Positions 10,490-21,711 of a DNA stretch of 64,000 nucleotides are shown one piece after another (the stretch's first letter is position 1; every line of letters begins with the position of its first letter). The notes beneath the pieces are model-generated. The model made no database searches and was not told where the DNA came from. It saw only the letters and a program-made list of their open reading frames with translations. The translations under genes and the position numbers were made by a program. The stretch is from Simmondsia chinensis (Eukaryota > Streptophyta > Magnoliopsida > Caryophyllales > Simmondsiaceae), in the NCBI GenBank assembly GCA_018398585.1, contig JAGTTD010000015.1, forward strand, positions 26,679,478 to 26,743,477, given 5' to 3'.

Positions 10490-10732
10490 CCAAACTGTTC
10501 CAAAAGCTAGCTATAGGGAACTGTTGTGTTTACTAATACTTTTTCAGCCTCTTGTGTCTACATAAGGAGGCCTAAGCTTGTATTTTGTAATTCCAATCAG
10601 ATTTGTAATGAAGAATTACTTTCATTTTCTCTCAAATCTCCCTAACTCTCCCTCTTTCTCCGTTGATTCTCCTCCTTCTCTCCCTCTGTTTCTCATTGTC
10701 CCTTCTTTCCCAAACAACACACCACCCAACAA

Positions 10733-10770
<38 letters not shown>

Positions 10771-10800
10771 TGCGCGCCCCCCGCCCCCCCGGGCTTCTTT
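10490..10800 (+). repeat. Possible LTR fragment (TATA/R/U5-like) ending in poly-C
   Basis: The order AGGAGGCCTAAGCTTG, TTTGTAATGAAGAATTACTT, then a CTCTCCCTCTTTCTCC-rich leader resembles the transcribed part of plant LTRs. No TG...CA borders or primer-binding site were found. It ends in a run of 35 C (10,735-10,769). Confidence 0.3.
10735..10769. repeat. Poly-C tract
   Basis: Thirty-five consecutive C, followed by a C/G-rich patch. Runs like this are prone to sequencing and assembly error. Confidence 0.9.
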
Positions 10801-10969
10801 TCAATTTTCTACAAAGGCAGTGATAAAATTTTTATACCTCAAACACATCATTTTCAAGATATCTACATGATAAAAGACTAAACTTTATGAAATCTAAAAG
10901 ATGAATTCCGTAAAGACAAATGCCATCATCAATCAAATATATTGACAAATACTAGTCCAACAATGTGTG

Positions 10970-11650
10970 AACAAACCCCATTCAAAATAGATTGAAAACC
11001 AAATCAAATCAGTAAAATACAGAAATGAAAGGGTACGGTAATAGATAATAAAAATGACATGGTATTCATTGCATGGTTTGTATTACAAGTAGCTACTTCT
11101 CTATATAGAGTTTGCCCCCCTCCTCGACCAACCTACTCCACTTCTTATTGCGTTACTCTACTACTGTAGGCTCATATACTTAATTTGGGCACATATTAAT
11201 ACTTCTTCATATATGATCTAGAATACAAAATAGACTAAAACTAAAATAAAGCAGTTAAATACTAAAAGTGAAGAGATAAGAGAGAAAAGATAAAGAATGA
11301 GATTGATTTCATTGCATACCTTTATATATAGACTTTGCCACCCTACTTGGGCTAGGCCAACTCTATTTCTTATTGAGCTATCCTATTATTGGGCATCCAT
11401 ATACCTAATTTGAGCACGCATCAACAATTTCCCCTTTGAGAGTCCCCTTTTCTCAAGGTCTATGGTATGAACCAAAACGGATAACAGATTGAAAACTAAA
11501 TTAAAAGCACTAAAATACTGAAATTAAAGAGTGCAGAGAGAAAAGAGAGAAAGGAACATTGATTTCATGTATGGTTTGGAATACAATCCTACCCCTAAAT
11601 ATAGAATTTGTACCTATTAGGTATAATAATCTATAGCTCGTAAAATACTT
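10970..11650 (-). repeat. Three tandem, diverged LTR-like units
   Basis: Three consecutive segments (about 10,975-11,210, 11,215-11,450 and 11,465-11,650) repeat the same order: GATTGAAAACCAAAT-type start, AATACTGAAATTAAAGAG, TTGATTTCATTGCAT, ATATATAGA(G/C)TTTGCC. The first two also share CATATACTTAATTTGGGCAC. The second unit ends ATCAACAATTTCCCCTTT, which on the minus strand looks like a polypurine tract next to a TGTTG LTR start. They are probably a run of decayed LTRs or LTR fragments. Confidence 0.45.
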
Positions 11651-11764
11651 GTGACTGACACAACTATTAGGAAAGAGGAGCACCCCGATGCTAGTTCACA
11701 ATGCTCTTAGGCTTGCATGTCTATTATTATTTTATTATTACTTGCATGTTCACTATTGCTTTAT

Positions 11765-11905
11765 TTGACTTGGTTTCGAAAAGAGCCTCCATTCAAGCTA
11801 GCACCCTGTGCCTACAGGGGTTAGGCTGTATGCATCTCACCCCCCCCCCCCCCCCCAACCCAAAAAATCCCTTTTAGGGCAGTAGACTGATGTTGATTCT
11901 TGGTC
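11765..11905 (+). repeat. RTE/SINE tail fragment, decayed
   Basis: TCGAAAAGAGCCTCCATTC, GGGTTAGGCTGTATGCATCT, a C-run (11,840-11,856) and GGGCAGTAGACTGATGTTG follow the tail order with strong divergence. It has no 5S part. Confidence 0.4.
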
Positions 11906-12129
11906 TGTAATTGTAATATAATTATATAACCTAGTGGTAGTTGGTCTTGTAATTTTCTATTTTGTAAATTTTCCGAGCCATTTCCCAACACAACACTCGG
12001 GTACATTCACTGGCAACATATCTAGACGATAAAAGACAAAATCTAACAATATCTAAGAGATAAATTCCCTATAAAACAAAAAATACCATCATGAATCAAA
12101 CGCATTCTAGTAGAATTAAAACCAGGAAG

Positions 12130-12935
12130 AATGGCTAGATTGCCCTCTTTAAAACTTAACTAGGTTTGATAGCAAAACTAGGGGGGAAAGGGAGAACAAA
12201 TTCAAAGAGGGGAGAAAAGAATAGTAAACGAGAGAGAGAATTCAACTATTTCATCCATTTCGTATCGTCCATTACAACCATAGTGCGCTATTCATAGAGA
12301 TTGGAGAAGGGGATCACTAACTAATATCTTAGTTGCATAATAAAAGGGAAAGTTACCGATATTATCATTAACATAAAGCTACCTATTAAAATATTATTTA
12401 ATCACATGTCTAAAGCATGCTTTTTCCGTAACATATTCACAAATACTAGTATGTCATGATTCTATCAACATCAAATAGTCAAATGTATATCCGATCGATT
12501 GAACCAGCTTTTGCAAAGTTTGTCAGTATCTGATTGATCAGATACCTACCGATCAATCCAATGGGCCGCTAGTAGGCAAGAAAACATTTTTACCAATTTT
12601 TATGTTTTTCATAATTTTTCATTCATCTTTAGTATTTCAAACTCTATAAATAGAGATTAGTCTTTCATTGTAATTAATTCTTTACTTGATTAATAATTTT
12701 TTTTTTTACTTTGTTATTCAATTCTAATTCTCTTTCTCTCTCTCAATTTTTCCAATTTCCCTTCTCCTACCTTCTCCTTTCTTCTCTAATACTGATTCTC
12801 CCCCTAATTCCTCCTTCCATTCCTTAATCTCTTCTCTTTTCATGAGCAGTTTTGACCTCATTACTACATTGGGTCATAATAGTTGGTATCAGAGCCAATT
12901 TTTATATATTTATCACATTGGATCATAACAAACAT
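12130..12935 (+). mobile_element. LTR retrotransposon remnant with primer-binding site
   Basis: A leader-like segment (CTCTATAAATAGAGATTAG at about 12,640, then CT-rich DNA) runs into ACATTGGGTCATAATAG and a TTGGTATCAGAGCC primer-binding site at 12,893-12,906, complementary to initiator tRNA-Met. Thirty bp later CACATTGGATCATAACA repeats the LTR end. This looks like an element whose interior was lost, leaving two LTR ends around a primer site. The left border is not defined. Confidence 0.5.
12894..12906 (+). other. Primer-binding site (tRNA-iMet type)
   Basis: TGGTATCAGAGCC, complementary to the 3' end of initiator tRNA-Met. Confidence 0.7.
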
Positions 12936-13030
12936 ATTCTATATACAAGTCCAAAAGTGTGAGTGAAGAGAAAAGATGACTTACAGAATGTCAGAGTGGG
13001 GGGCTGCATCATGTACAGAGGCGGTGGGAG

Positions 13031-13056
13031 TAGGGTTAGGGTTAGGGTTAGGGTTA
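13031..13056 (+). repeat. Short TTAGGG interstitial repeat
   Basis: About four copies of TTAGGG in a row. Typical plant telomeres are TTTAGGG, so this is more likely a microsatellite than a telomere relic. Confidence 0.75.
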
Positions 13057-13117
13057 AGTGTGTGGTGGGGGAGAGGGAGTAGAGAAGAGTTGTGAAGAGC
13101 ACAATGCGTATGAATAT

Positions 13118-13241
13118 GGTGGTGGTGGTGGTGGTGGTGGTGGTGGTGGTGGTGGTGGTGGAAAGCAGGAGAAAAGTGATGGGGGAGGAATATTAGGTGG
13201 TGGTGGTGGCGGCGGCGGCGGCGGCGGCGATGGTGGTGGTG
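13118..13241. repeat. GGT/GGC trinucleotide microsatellite
   Basis: (GGT)n at 13,118-13,161 and a (GGT)(GGC)n(GGT) block at 13,196-13,241. Frames reading poly-Gly or, on the minus strand, poly-His/Arg are consequences of the repeat; there is no support for a gene. Confidence 0.9.
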
Positions 13242-13406
13242 GGGATAAGGGTTCGTGTCCATGAGATTAGCCAATATTTTGATGTTCAAAAGCTTGTATC
13301 ATTTTTTGGGGAGATGGGCTCCCAAAAAAAGCTATTTTCTTTTTCTTTTTTTTTTAATTTGTGTTTTATTTATTATTTTTAATTAATAAAATATATTAAA
13401 ATTTAT

Positions 13407-13773
13407 GGTTATTAGCACCAAAAGTCTCTATACTTTACCTATTATATTAATTTAGTCCTTATATTTTTAATTGTGTTAATATAGTCCATATACAATTGAT
13501 ATCGTGTCAATTTTATCCTTAAAGTGAAATGTTTGTTAAGTTGATAATAAATTTTTTAATAATTTGACAATGAATTGGATTCAATTGAGTTAATAAGTAA
13601 ATTTGAAGTAGGTTACTTATGTCTAACGTGATATATGCATTAAAAATTACGCCCATATAAGGACTGAATTGACACAATTTAGATTATAAAGGAACTAAAT
13701 TGACATAATTAAAACTACAAAGACTAAATTGACATAATGAGAAAAGTACAAGAACCTTTGGTGTAAATAACGC
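13407..13773. mobile_element. MULE-type MITE with 10-bp target duplication
   Basis: The left end GGTTATTAGCACCAAAAG pairs with the right end, GCGTTATTTACACCAAAGG in reverse complement. The inverted repeat continues about 100 bp through AATTTAGTCCTT/AGGAACTAAATT words. The flanks share a perfect 10-bp TAAAATTTAT at 13,397-13,406 and 13,774-13,783. There is no coding region. Confidence 0.8.
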
Positions 13774-13829
13774 TAAAATTTATTTTAAAATATTTTTTAA
13801 TATTGCTGCCAGGTCACATGCTCTATGCT

Positions 13830-13980
13830 GTGAACCAATTTCTCAGGTTGGGGGTCCTCGAAAACAGTCTCTCTTCAGGGTAGCCCCTTGAAGGGGGAAG
13901 GCTGCGTACATCTACCCCCCAGACCCTGCTTTTGCGGGAGCCCTTGCAGGCACTGGATTTGTTGTTGTTGTTGTTGTATG
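13830..13980 (+). repeat. RTE LINE 3' tail copy (or 5S-less SINE)
   Basis: GGTTGGGGGTCCTCGAAAAC, GAAGGCTGCGTACATCTACC, GCGGGAGCCC, GGCACTGGATTTG and (TTG)5 match the 3' ends of the RTE LINEs at 47.8 and 59.3 kb. ATGCTCTATGCTGTG just upstream resembles the ATGCT-rich RTE 3' region, so this is probably a severely 5'-truncated RTE insertion. Confidence 0.7.
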
Positions 13981-13984
13981 AAAT

Positions 13985-14510
13985 TTTTCCATATTAAATT
14001 TGAGTAATTTGTTCTACATAATTATTCATATTAAGTTATTTTTTAATAACACAAATCCTAAGTTTTATAATTTCAATTGTTAATTACTTTTTTAATCTCT
14101 TTTATTTTTTTATATTATTTTTGTCTTTTATCTTAAAATAACTAAAATAATATAAATAGCATTAGTTATTAAATAACTAACAAAATATAAAAATAAGGTT
14201 AAAAAAAATATGGCTTGGGTTGGAGGGGAGAAGTCCCATTTCTTACGGTGTGTCAAAAATTGGGTTTTGAAAATAGGGCTTAGATTGGGAGCTGCCTTAT
14301 GCAAGTTATTTTTCATAAGGTATATTGGTATTCTTTTCATTTATGGTTTTGATTTTTGGAACAACATCAAAAACGATGGGAAGTTAATCACGTTACATTA
14401 AAATGTGATATTGAAATAATTAGTGATGTAGAACGCTGATGGCTAACCACACCACCCAGGTCTGATCCCCACTTGGGTAAAAGTGGCGCCTCAATTATGA
14501 GGATTTAAAA
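13985..14510. other. Non-coding AT-rich stretch
   Basis: No gene. A tRNA B-box-like word, AGGTCTGATCCCC, lies at about 14,458-14,470, but the A-box is poor and I do not call a SINE. Confidence 0.4.
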
Positions 14511-14523
14511 GGGATCCCCAAGA

Positions 14524-14784
14524 AGTAGAGGTGTATTTGAGCTAAGTCGAGCCGAGCTCAAACTCGTCAGGCTTGAGGCTTAGCTTGTTCAAGCTTAATC
14601 TAGGCTCCAATTTGGCTCGATTTGACATATTTAAGCTAATGAATTATTTTAAGACAAGGCTTGCTTAGGCTTAGGCTCAGGCTCGGCTCGATAAGTTAAA
14701 TAAGCCAACTCGTCCGAGCTCGAACTTTATGAGGAGCCGTCTTGCGAGGTCTCATGAGCAGGATCAAATCACTTACATCCCTAC
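14524..14784. mobile_element. hAT-type MITE (GAGCCGAGC family)
   Basis: The left end AGTAGAGGTGTATTTGAGC and the right end ...CACTTACATCCCTAC are inverted. The flanks share the 8-bp CCCCAAGA (14,516-14,523 and 14,785-14,792). The interior is rich in GCTCG/CGAGC words (GAGCCGAGCTCAAACTCG). Confidence 0.72.
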
Positions 14785-14939
14785 CCCCAAGATATAACCA
14801 TTATAAAAATATTGAAAAATTTTTGAAAGCTTAAGTGTGATGTTGAAAAAATGAAAAATATGACTGAACATAAAATTTATGTGGTCTTCTATAAATTATT
14901 TTTTTAAATTTATACCTTTGATTTTTGAAAAATTAAAAT

Positions 14940-15411
14940 ATCATAAAATTAGGGACATATTATACTCAAAAGGACGAAAATAAAAATACAAACTCAAATA
15001 TATTTAAAAAAATAGCAAATATTTTATTCTGGAACTCAATAACCGAAGAAGCTTTTCTTCTCTTCAAATAAATCTCTCAATTTCTTTAATTCTTTCTTCT
15101 TCACTTTTCTCTCAATTCTCTTCCCTTTCTCAATTTTTCTTTTCACTATTTGTCAGCAGAGCGTTTCAATATATAGCCAAACATTTATATACATAAAGCA
15201 AAGTTGCATGAGTCATCATTTTTTACTCTATTAATTGAAATGATATGATATATGTGTCATAAATGCAATTTGCCCATATATACACATGTATATGTATGTA
15301 TATATGTATATATAAAGATTTTTTACATAATTTCTAATTTTTTAAAATATTTAATAATATTCAATATTGACAATAAAAATTGTACCTGAAGAATATCCGA
15401 TATTTACAACA
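14940..15411 (-). repeat. 3' LTR of the outer Copia
   Basis: About 472 bp, matching 20,482-20,799 plus 27,124-27,330. In element orientation it starts TGTTGTAAATATCGGATATT. Confidence 0.85.
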
Positions 15412-15600
15412 TTCCCCTTTGGATATTCTCTTTAAAACATTATGAGACAAAAACTCGTGAAAGAGTATAGTGTCCGAGTGATATACACTTTCTAAACTGT
15501 CTCATTAAAAATCTTGCCAGGAAAAATCCAGCGGGACAAAAACTATAGGAAAGAAAAAAAGAATACATTGTGTATTTAACTCCCCCCTCATGTGAACATA

Positions 15601-18600
15601 TTAATAAAGGGCGTTCCTGAGTTGACGCATACCAATTTTGTGAACTAGTTTCTCAAAAATTGTTGGCAATGCTTTCATGAATAAATCTGCTAGGTTCTCA
15701 CTTCAGCAAACTTGATGAACATCTATTTCACTCGTCTTTTAAAGCTCGTGTGTGAAGAAGAAATTTGGTGAGATATGTTTAGTTCTACCGCTTTTAGTGT
15801 ATCCACCTTTGATTTGAGCAGTACATGCAGCATTATCTTCATATAGTATTGTCGAACTCTCCTTGATCGTTGGAAGACCACATTCCTCTTGAACATGTTG
15901 AATAAGAAATCTCAACAATAAACATTCTCTACTTGCGTCATGAAGTGCAAGTATTTCAGCATAATTTGAAGAAGTTGTTGTTGTTTGTTTTATGGATAGC
16001 CAAGATATAGCAGTATCACCAGAGGCAAATAAATATCATGTTTGTTTGTGAATGACCTTTATGTGGATCAGATAAATATCCAGCATTTGTATATCCAACC
16101 AATCTTGGATTTGATTGCTTCAGATAAAATAATTACATATCAGATATACCACGGAGATACCGAAATATATATTTAATCCAATTCCAACGTCTTCGTGTAG
16201 GAGTTGAGTTATATCTTGCTAATAAATTAACTAAAAAGGCTATATCTAGTCTCGTGTAATTAGTAAGATATATCAGTGCACCTATTGCACTTAGATATGG
16301 CACTTCAGGACCAAGAATTTCTTCGTTATCCTCTCGAGGTCGAAAAGGGTCCTCATTTACATCAAGGGATCGGACGACCATTGGGGTACTCAACAGATGT
16401 TCCTCATCCATGTTAAAATGCTTAAGCACTTTTTTCGTATAAACAAACTGACGAACAAGAATTCCATAAGTTAAGTGCTTTATCTGCAAGCCAAGACAAT
16501 ATTTTGTCTTTTCAAGATCTTTCATCTCAAACTTCTTATTTAGATATGCAATAGCTTGCTCAATTGCTTTAAGAGTTCCTATGATATTTAAATCATCAAT
16601 ATAAATTGCAATTATAGTAAATCCAAAATTTGATTTCTTAATAAAAACACATAGGCTCGTGGGATTGTTAACATATCCTTCTCTCAAAAAGTATACCATA
16701 TTCACCCTTACTGTTTTAATTCATACAATGATCTCTGTAATTTGATTGAACACATCTCCTGAGGTTTTGAGCTATATGCATCTGGCATTTGTAGTCCTTC
16801 AAGGACTTCCATATAGATATCATTATTAAGTGATCTATATAGATAAGCTGTTATCATATCCATAAGACCATGTGGTGTCTTTCAGAGACTGACAGTGTTA
16901 TAAGAATCTAAATGTGATTGCATCCATTACTGGTGATTATGTCTCTTCATAATCAATTCATGGCCTCTATAAGAAACCTTTACAAATTGTGCTTTATATC
17001 TGATCACTTCATTCTAATTTTGTACAAATACCCACTTATAGCCTACAGTTTTCGTGTTTTCAGGCATTTGGACTATAGGTCCAAAAACTGCACGTTTCGC
17101 AAGTGAATCTAATTCCGCCTAAATTGCTTCTTTCCAATTTGGCCAATCATTTCTTCTTTGACATTCTTGAATGGATTTAAGTTCAAGATCTTCACCTTTT
17201 TCGGTCAAATTAGTGGCCACAGTATCTGCTAACATTCTATCATAATCGTCTTTTTTCAGTTCCATCATATGCCAGTAACATCATAGTTTATCAAGATTTT
17301 TTTATTCTCAATATTTTCATCATTTTCATAATTATCAAGCACTTGATATCCTTGAGGAGCCATTTCGTCCTCCGTATATTTTTCTTGGATTTGCATTTGT
17401 ACCTCTTTAAGAGTTTAATAGAGGAGCCAACTTGTTTATTTTGCTCTATTTTCTTTCTTGGATTCTTATCTTTAGAACCTACTGGTCTACCGCGCTTTTG
17501 GCATGCAGTAGATGTATTTGCTAGACAATTCATTCGAAATATCAATTTGAACAGGAGCATTCATAGCAGAATATGTGACTTAGTCACTCTTTTTATATCA
17601 ATGAATATATGTGGTAATTTGTTTATAATATTTTATAAATGGATAATTTTCTAAACCACCATTTCACATTAATTTGTACGGTGATCAAAATGTGATATTA
17701 ATGATGTATTTTCTTTTCCAGCTTTAATTTTTCTCTCCCTAGTTCTGGGAACACTGTTTTGTCAAACTTACAATCTGCAAACCATGCTATAAAAATATCT
17801 CCCGTCAATGGTTCAAAATATTTTATAATAGACAAAGATTCAAGCCCAACATAAATGCCAAGTCTTCTTTGCGGACATACACAGTGCAACCAAAAATTGG
17901 TAGATAGGATATATCTGGTTCTTGACCGAAAACAAGTTGTAATGGGGAGTATTTGTGATAAGTAGTTGGCTTGGCACGAATCAGTGCTGTAGAATGTAAT
18001 ATAGCATGTCCCCATGCATAACTAGGCAATTTTATTTTTATGAGCAATAGTCTAGCAATTAGTTGCAGATATTTGATCAAGGATCCTGCAAGACCATTTT
18101 GTGTATGTTGGTGAGCCACGGGGTGCTCAACTGTAATCCCAATAGACATGCAATAGTCATTAAAAGGTTGAGATGTAAATTCTCCTGTATTATTAGGACG
18201 GATCTTTTTGATCTGTAATCCGAAAATTGAGCCCGTAATCAGATTATTTGTGCAAGGAGTCTTGCAAGTGCCACATTATGAGTAGATAATAGGCAGACAT
18301 GTGACCAACGTGTTGAGGTGTCTATTAACACATTAAAGTATCAAAATGGTCCAGATGATGGAATAATAGGCCTAAATATATCTCCTTATATTCTTTCCAG
18401 AAATGTAGGAGACTAAACCCCAATTTTAGTTAGGGATGACCCAGTAATCATTTTACCTTGGGGTACAAGCAGCACATGAAATTTTCATCAGGTGAAATAA
18501 TCTTTTGATTCCTTAATTAATGTCCATGAGGACTTTCCATGATTTTTCTCATCATCATTACACCTAGATGGCCCAAATGATCAATGCCATATAGGGAACG

Positions 18601-20398
18601 TTTTACAATGAGCTAACTTCTGGTTAACCACTATATTAGATTCAATCAGATTTATATAAGACATATAACCCAGAAGAAAGTGCTGACAATTTTTTCACTA
18701 CGTTTTTTCTTCCTGAGGTAAGAGATATGATGTAAAAATATTCTTTATCACCCTCATTTATTGTCTAAATATGATAACCATTACGACACATATCTCAAAA
18801 ACTGATCAAGTTTCTCTGTGATCTACTAGAAAATAGAGCGTCACTTATGTTTAGTTTTGTTCCTCTAGGAAACATAACATGTGCTCTTCCTGAGCCTTCA
18901 ACTAAATTTGAAACACCTGATATTGTAATAACATTTGCTTCATCTAATCGTAGTTGAGAAAAATATATTCTGCTTTTGAGAATAATGTGTGTCGTTGCAC
19001 TGCCAGCTAGACATAAATCTCCATTGTTGACCAAATCTATGTTTCTTCAAATATAAAATATATATGCGTTAGTGAAACTATATTTATATTACACATTAAT
19101 AAAATTACAAAAGTGTAATGAATAAAGTATTTCAAAATAACTATAATATTATAATACTTTTAATTTTACTTTATAAATTTAGTTGATCATGCCTGATTTT
19201 ATTGAAAATAACCCATTAAGATGAAATATCAAAAATATGATATTGTACTAAATTATACATACCAAAATGACATTATTCCCTTAAAAGTAAAACAAAATTT
19301 TGTACAAAAGATATAACTGAAAAACAAAAACCCTCAGTTCAGTTTAACGTTTACATCACCTATCAAATAATCAATTCTTTCGCTAGCGTCCTCAAAGAAA
19401 TCAGAAATATCAAGATACGGTATATTAAGTGCAAATGATCTTCAGCAAAATTTATTTTTGCATGTTTGCTTTCTATTTCAACCCTACTTGATAGAGTTTC
19501 ACCATATATTCAGCTGTACGACAAGTATGAGACCAGTGACCTTTTATATCGCAGCAATAGAAATTTGTTTCCATATTTTTTGACGAATTTTGTTGAGGGG
19601 TTTTCTCTCTTTTATATTTTTGTTCATTGTTGCCTAACTTCTTAAACTTTGGTCCATTTTGATTACCATGGTGTTAGTTATTATGACCACGGTTATAACC
19701 TCGTCTACGACCACGATCAAAGCCACGTCAACGACCATGGCCAGGACTGTGACCACGACCATGGCCACGACCATATATATCATTGTCGTGGGATGTAGCA
19801 TTCAGTTTAGGGAATAGCTCTGACCCAGTTGATCGTGGCTGATGATTTTTTATTAACAGTTCATTGTTTTGTTTAGCAACAAAAAGACATGAAATTAACC
19901 TTGAGTATTTTTTGAGATTCCGCTCTCGATATTGCTACTACAAGAGCATATTCGAGACATGAAAAGTAGATAATATTTTCTCTCACATATCCTTCTTAGT
20001 AATATTTTCTCCGCATAATTTCAGTCCAGAGACAATACTATATACTGCAGAGTTGCACTCGCTGGCAGTTTTAAAATCCTACAACCATAGGTGAATCCAT
20101 TCATAGCGTGCTTCAAGAAGGATCACATATTTTTTATGATCATCCTGTCCTTTAGACTCAGCTAAAGAATAAGCGGGTCCTTTATAGTAAGATACTCGGC
20201 TTTCAATCCTTTATGGATATGATGCCTGAGAAATATTATTGCTTTAGCGCGATCCTGCACGGATGCGCTATTTTCCCTTTTAATTATATCTTCGATATTC
20301 ATAGCATCAAGGTGAATCTTAGCATCAAAGATCCAATGCAAATAATTTTTGCCAGTTATATCAAGAGCAGTAAACTCAAGCTTAGTAAGATTCGCCAT
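15601..20398 (-). pseudogene. Outer Copia gag-pol remnant
   Basis: On the minus strand the polyprotein starts at the ATG at 20,398 (MANLTKLEFTALDITGKNY). The zinc knuckle near 19,540 has lost its first Cys (FYCCDIKGHWSHTC). The protease segment near 19,000 reads LAGSATTH, with the catalytic Asp replaced by Gly. The integrase core and C-terminus lie at 17,700-18,150 (EHPVAHQHTQNGLA, SPLQLVFGQEPD). A KRGRPVGSKDKNPRKK linker is at about 17,480. RT at 16,133-16,705 keeps the active-site YIDD. RNase H/C-terminus (LYEDNAACTAQIKGGYTKSG) runs to the stop at 15,601. Many stops and frameshifts separate the parts, so it cannot make a working polyprotein. Confidence 0.88.
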
Positions 20399-20481
20399 TA
20401 TAAATCACAAAAATAAGGGAATAATAACCCACCACAAGTATATGATAATCCTTAACTAGCCAGAGACTCGTGCTAATAATG

Positions 20482-20799
20482 TGTTATAAAACTAAGGACA
20501 TATTATACGCAAAAGGACAAAAATAAAAATAAAAACTCAAATATATTTAAAAAACATAGTAAGTATTTTATTCCGGAACTCAATAACCAGAGAAGCTTTC
20601 CTTCTCTTCAAATAAAGCTCTCAATTTCTTTAATTCTTTCTTCTTCACTTCTCTCTCAATTCTTTTCCTTTTCTCAATTTTTCTCTTCACTATTTTTTCC
20701 GCATAGCATTTCAATATATAGCCAAACATTTATATACAGAAAGCAAAACTGCATAAGTCATCATTTTTGACTCCATTAATTGACACGATATGGTACATG
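20482..20799 (-). repeat. 5' LTR of the outer Copia, left part
   Basis: Matches 14,940-15,260; interrupted after ACATG by the inner Copia. Confidence 0.85.
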
Positions 20800-21671
20800 T
20801 GTTGGAAAAATAATACAAGCTAAACTTTAATGTTATGGAAAAATTACATCCCACATTGGAAAAACAAATAAAAGTAATCTTTTTCACAACGGGTATACTT
20901 ATTTTACGAAAAAAACTATTACCGTTGCAACCTTTTTTTACTGTTAATGTTGTAGTTTTCATTACCTGGCTTTGACTATTCAATATCAATAGCTGTTACA
21001 AATCATGGCCAATTAAACCACATTAACATTGCAATTAGCTGTTAGACCCCATTATTGCATTTAAACGTTGCTTTTGCTGCAGAATTCTCATAGTTTTCAA
21101 TATAAATACAACCCTTCACACAGTGAATTATCAACACACTCTTCACTTCTCTCATCTTCTGTCCTTCTCTCCCTAAAAATAACTTAGGCAAAGTTCTCGT
21201 TCTCTCCTACCCGATGATTAACGAGTGCACGTTAAAAGTCGGACCGTGTTAATCCTGGAGGACGGAAGCCGATACTACTGGTTGCACCGGAGCAGCGGCA
21301 AAATCGTCTCTTAGGACAGTGGTATCTCCCACGGCATGATATCTTCGGTATTTTATCAATCTAATCTACTTTTCCTCTTTCTTTGTTATTTGATTGTCAT
21401 GTTTAGGTATTTAGCTGCGTTTTTCAGCTACAAAATTACTGGAATTTTTACTGCATTATATCGAGGTTTTAACGTTGAATTTTTCACTGATTTTTGATTT
21501 AAATCACGCTGTTTAATTTAGAGTAATTAGCAGGTCATTTTAATGTTTTTTCGCTGTAATTATGTAGTATTTTCGTTGTATTTTTTCACTATATTTTTTG
21601 TTGTATTTCAGCTGTATTTTTCGTAGTATTTTACCCAGCATTTTTGTTGTACGTGTCGATTTTTTTTAACA
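20800..21671 (+). repeat. 5' LTR of the inner Copia
   Basis: 872 bp, about 95% similar by eye to 26,234-27,118. Contains a TATAAATAC-like box at about 21,100 (CAATATAAATACAACCC). Confidence 0.9.
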
Positions 21672-21711
21672 ATCTAAAAGACAATTTATTTTCACGTACT
21701 TATACTCGAAC

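Noticed and set aside
10578..10881. Proline-rich protein frames
   Set aside because: They come from the 35-base C-run and neighbouring C-rich DNA.
12981..13289. Histidine-rich or glycine-rich protein frames
   Set aside because: They are translations of a GGT/GGC microsatellite with no start context or domain.
14425..14475. tRNA-derived SINE head
   Set aside because: Only the B-box-like AGGTCTGATCCCC is good; the A-box is poor and no tail is visible.
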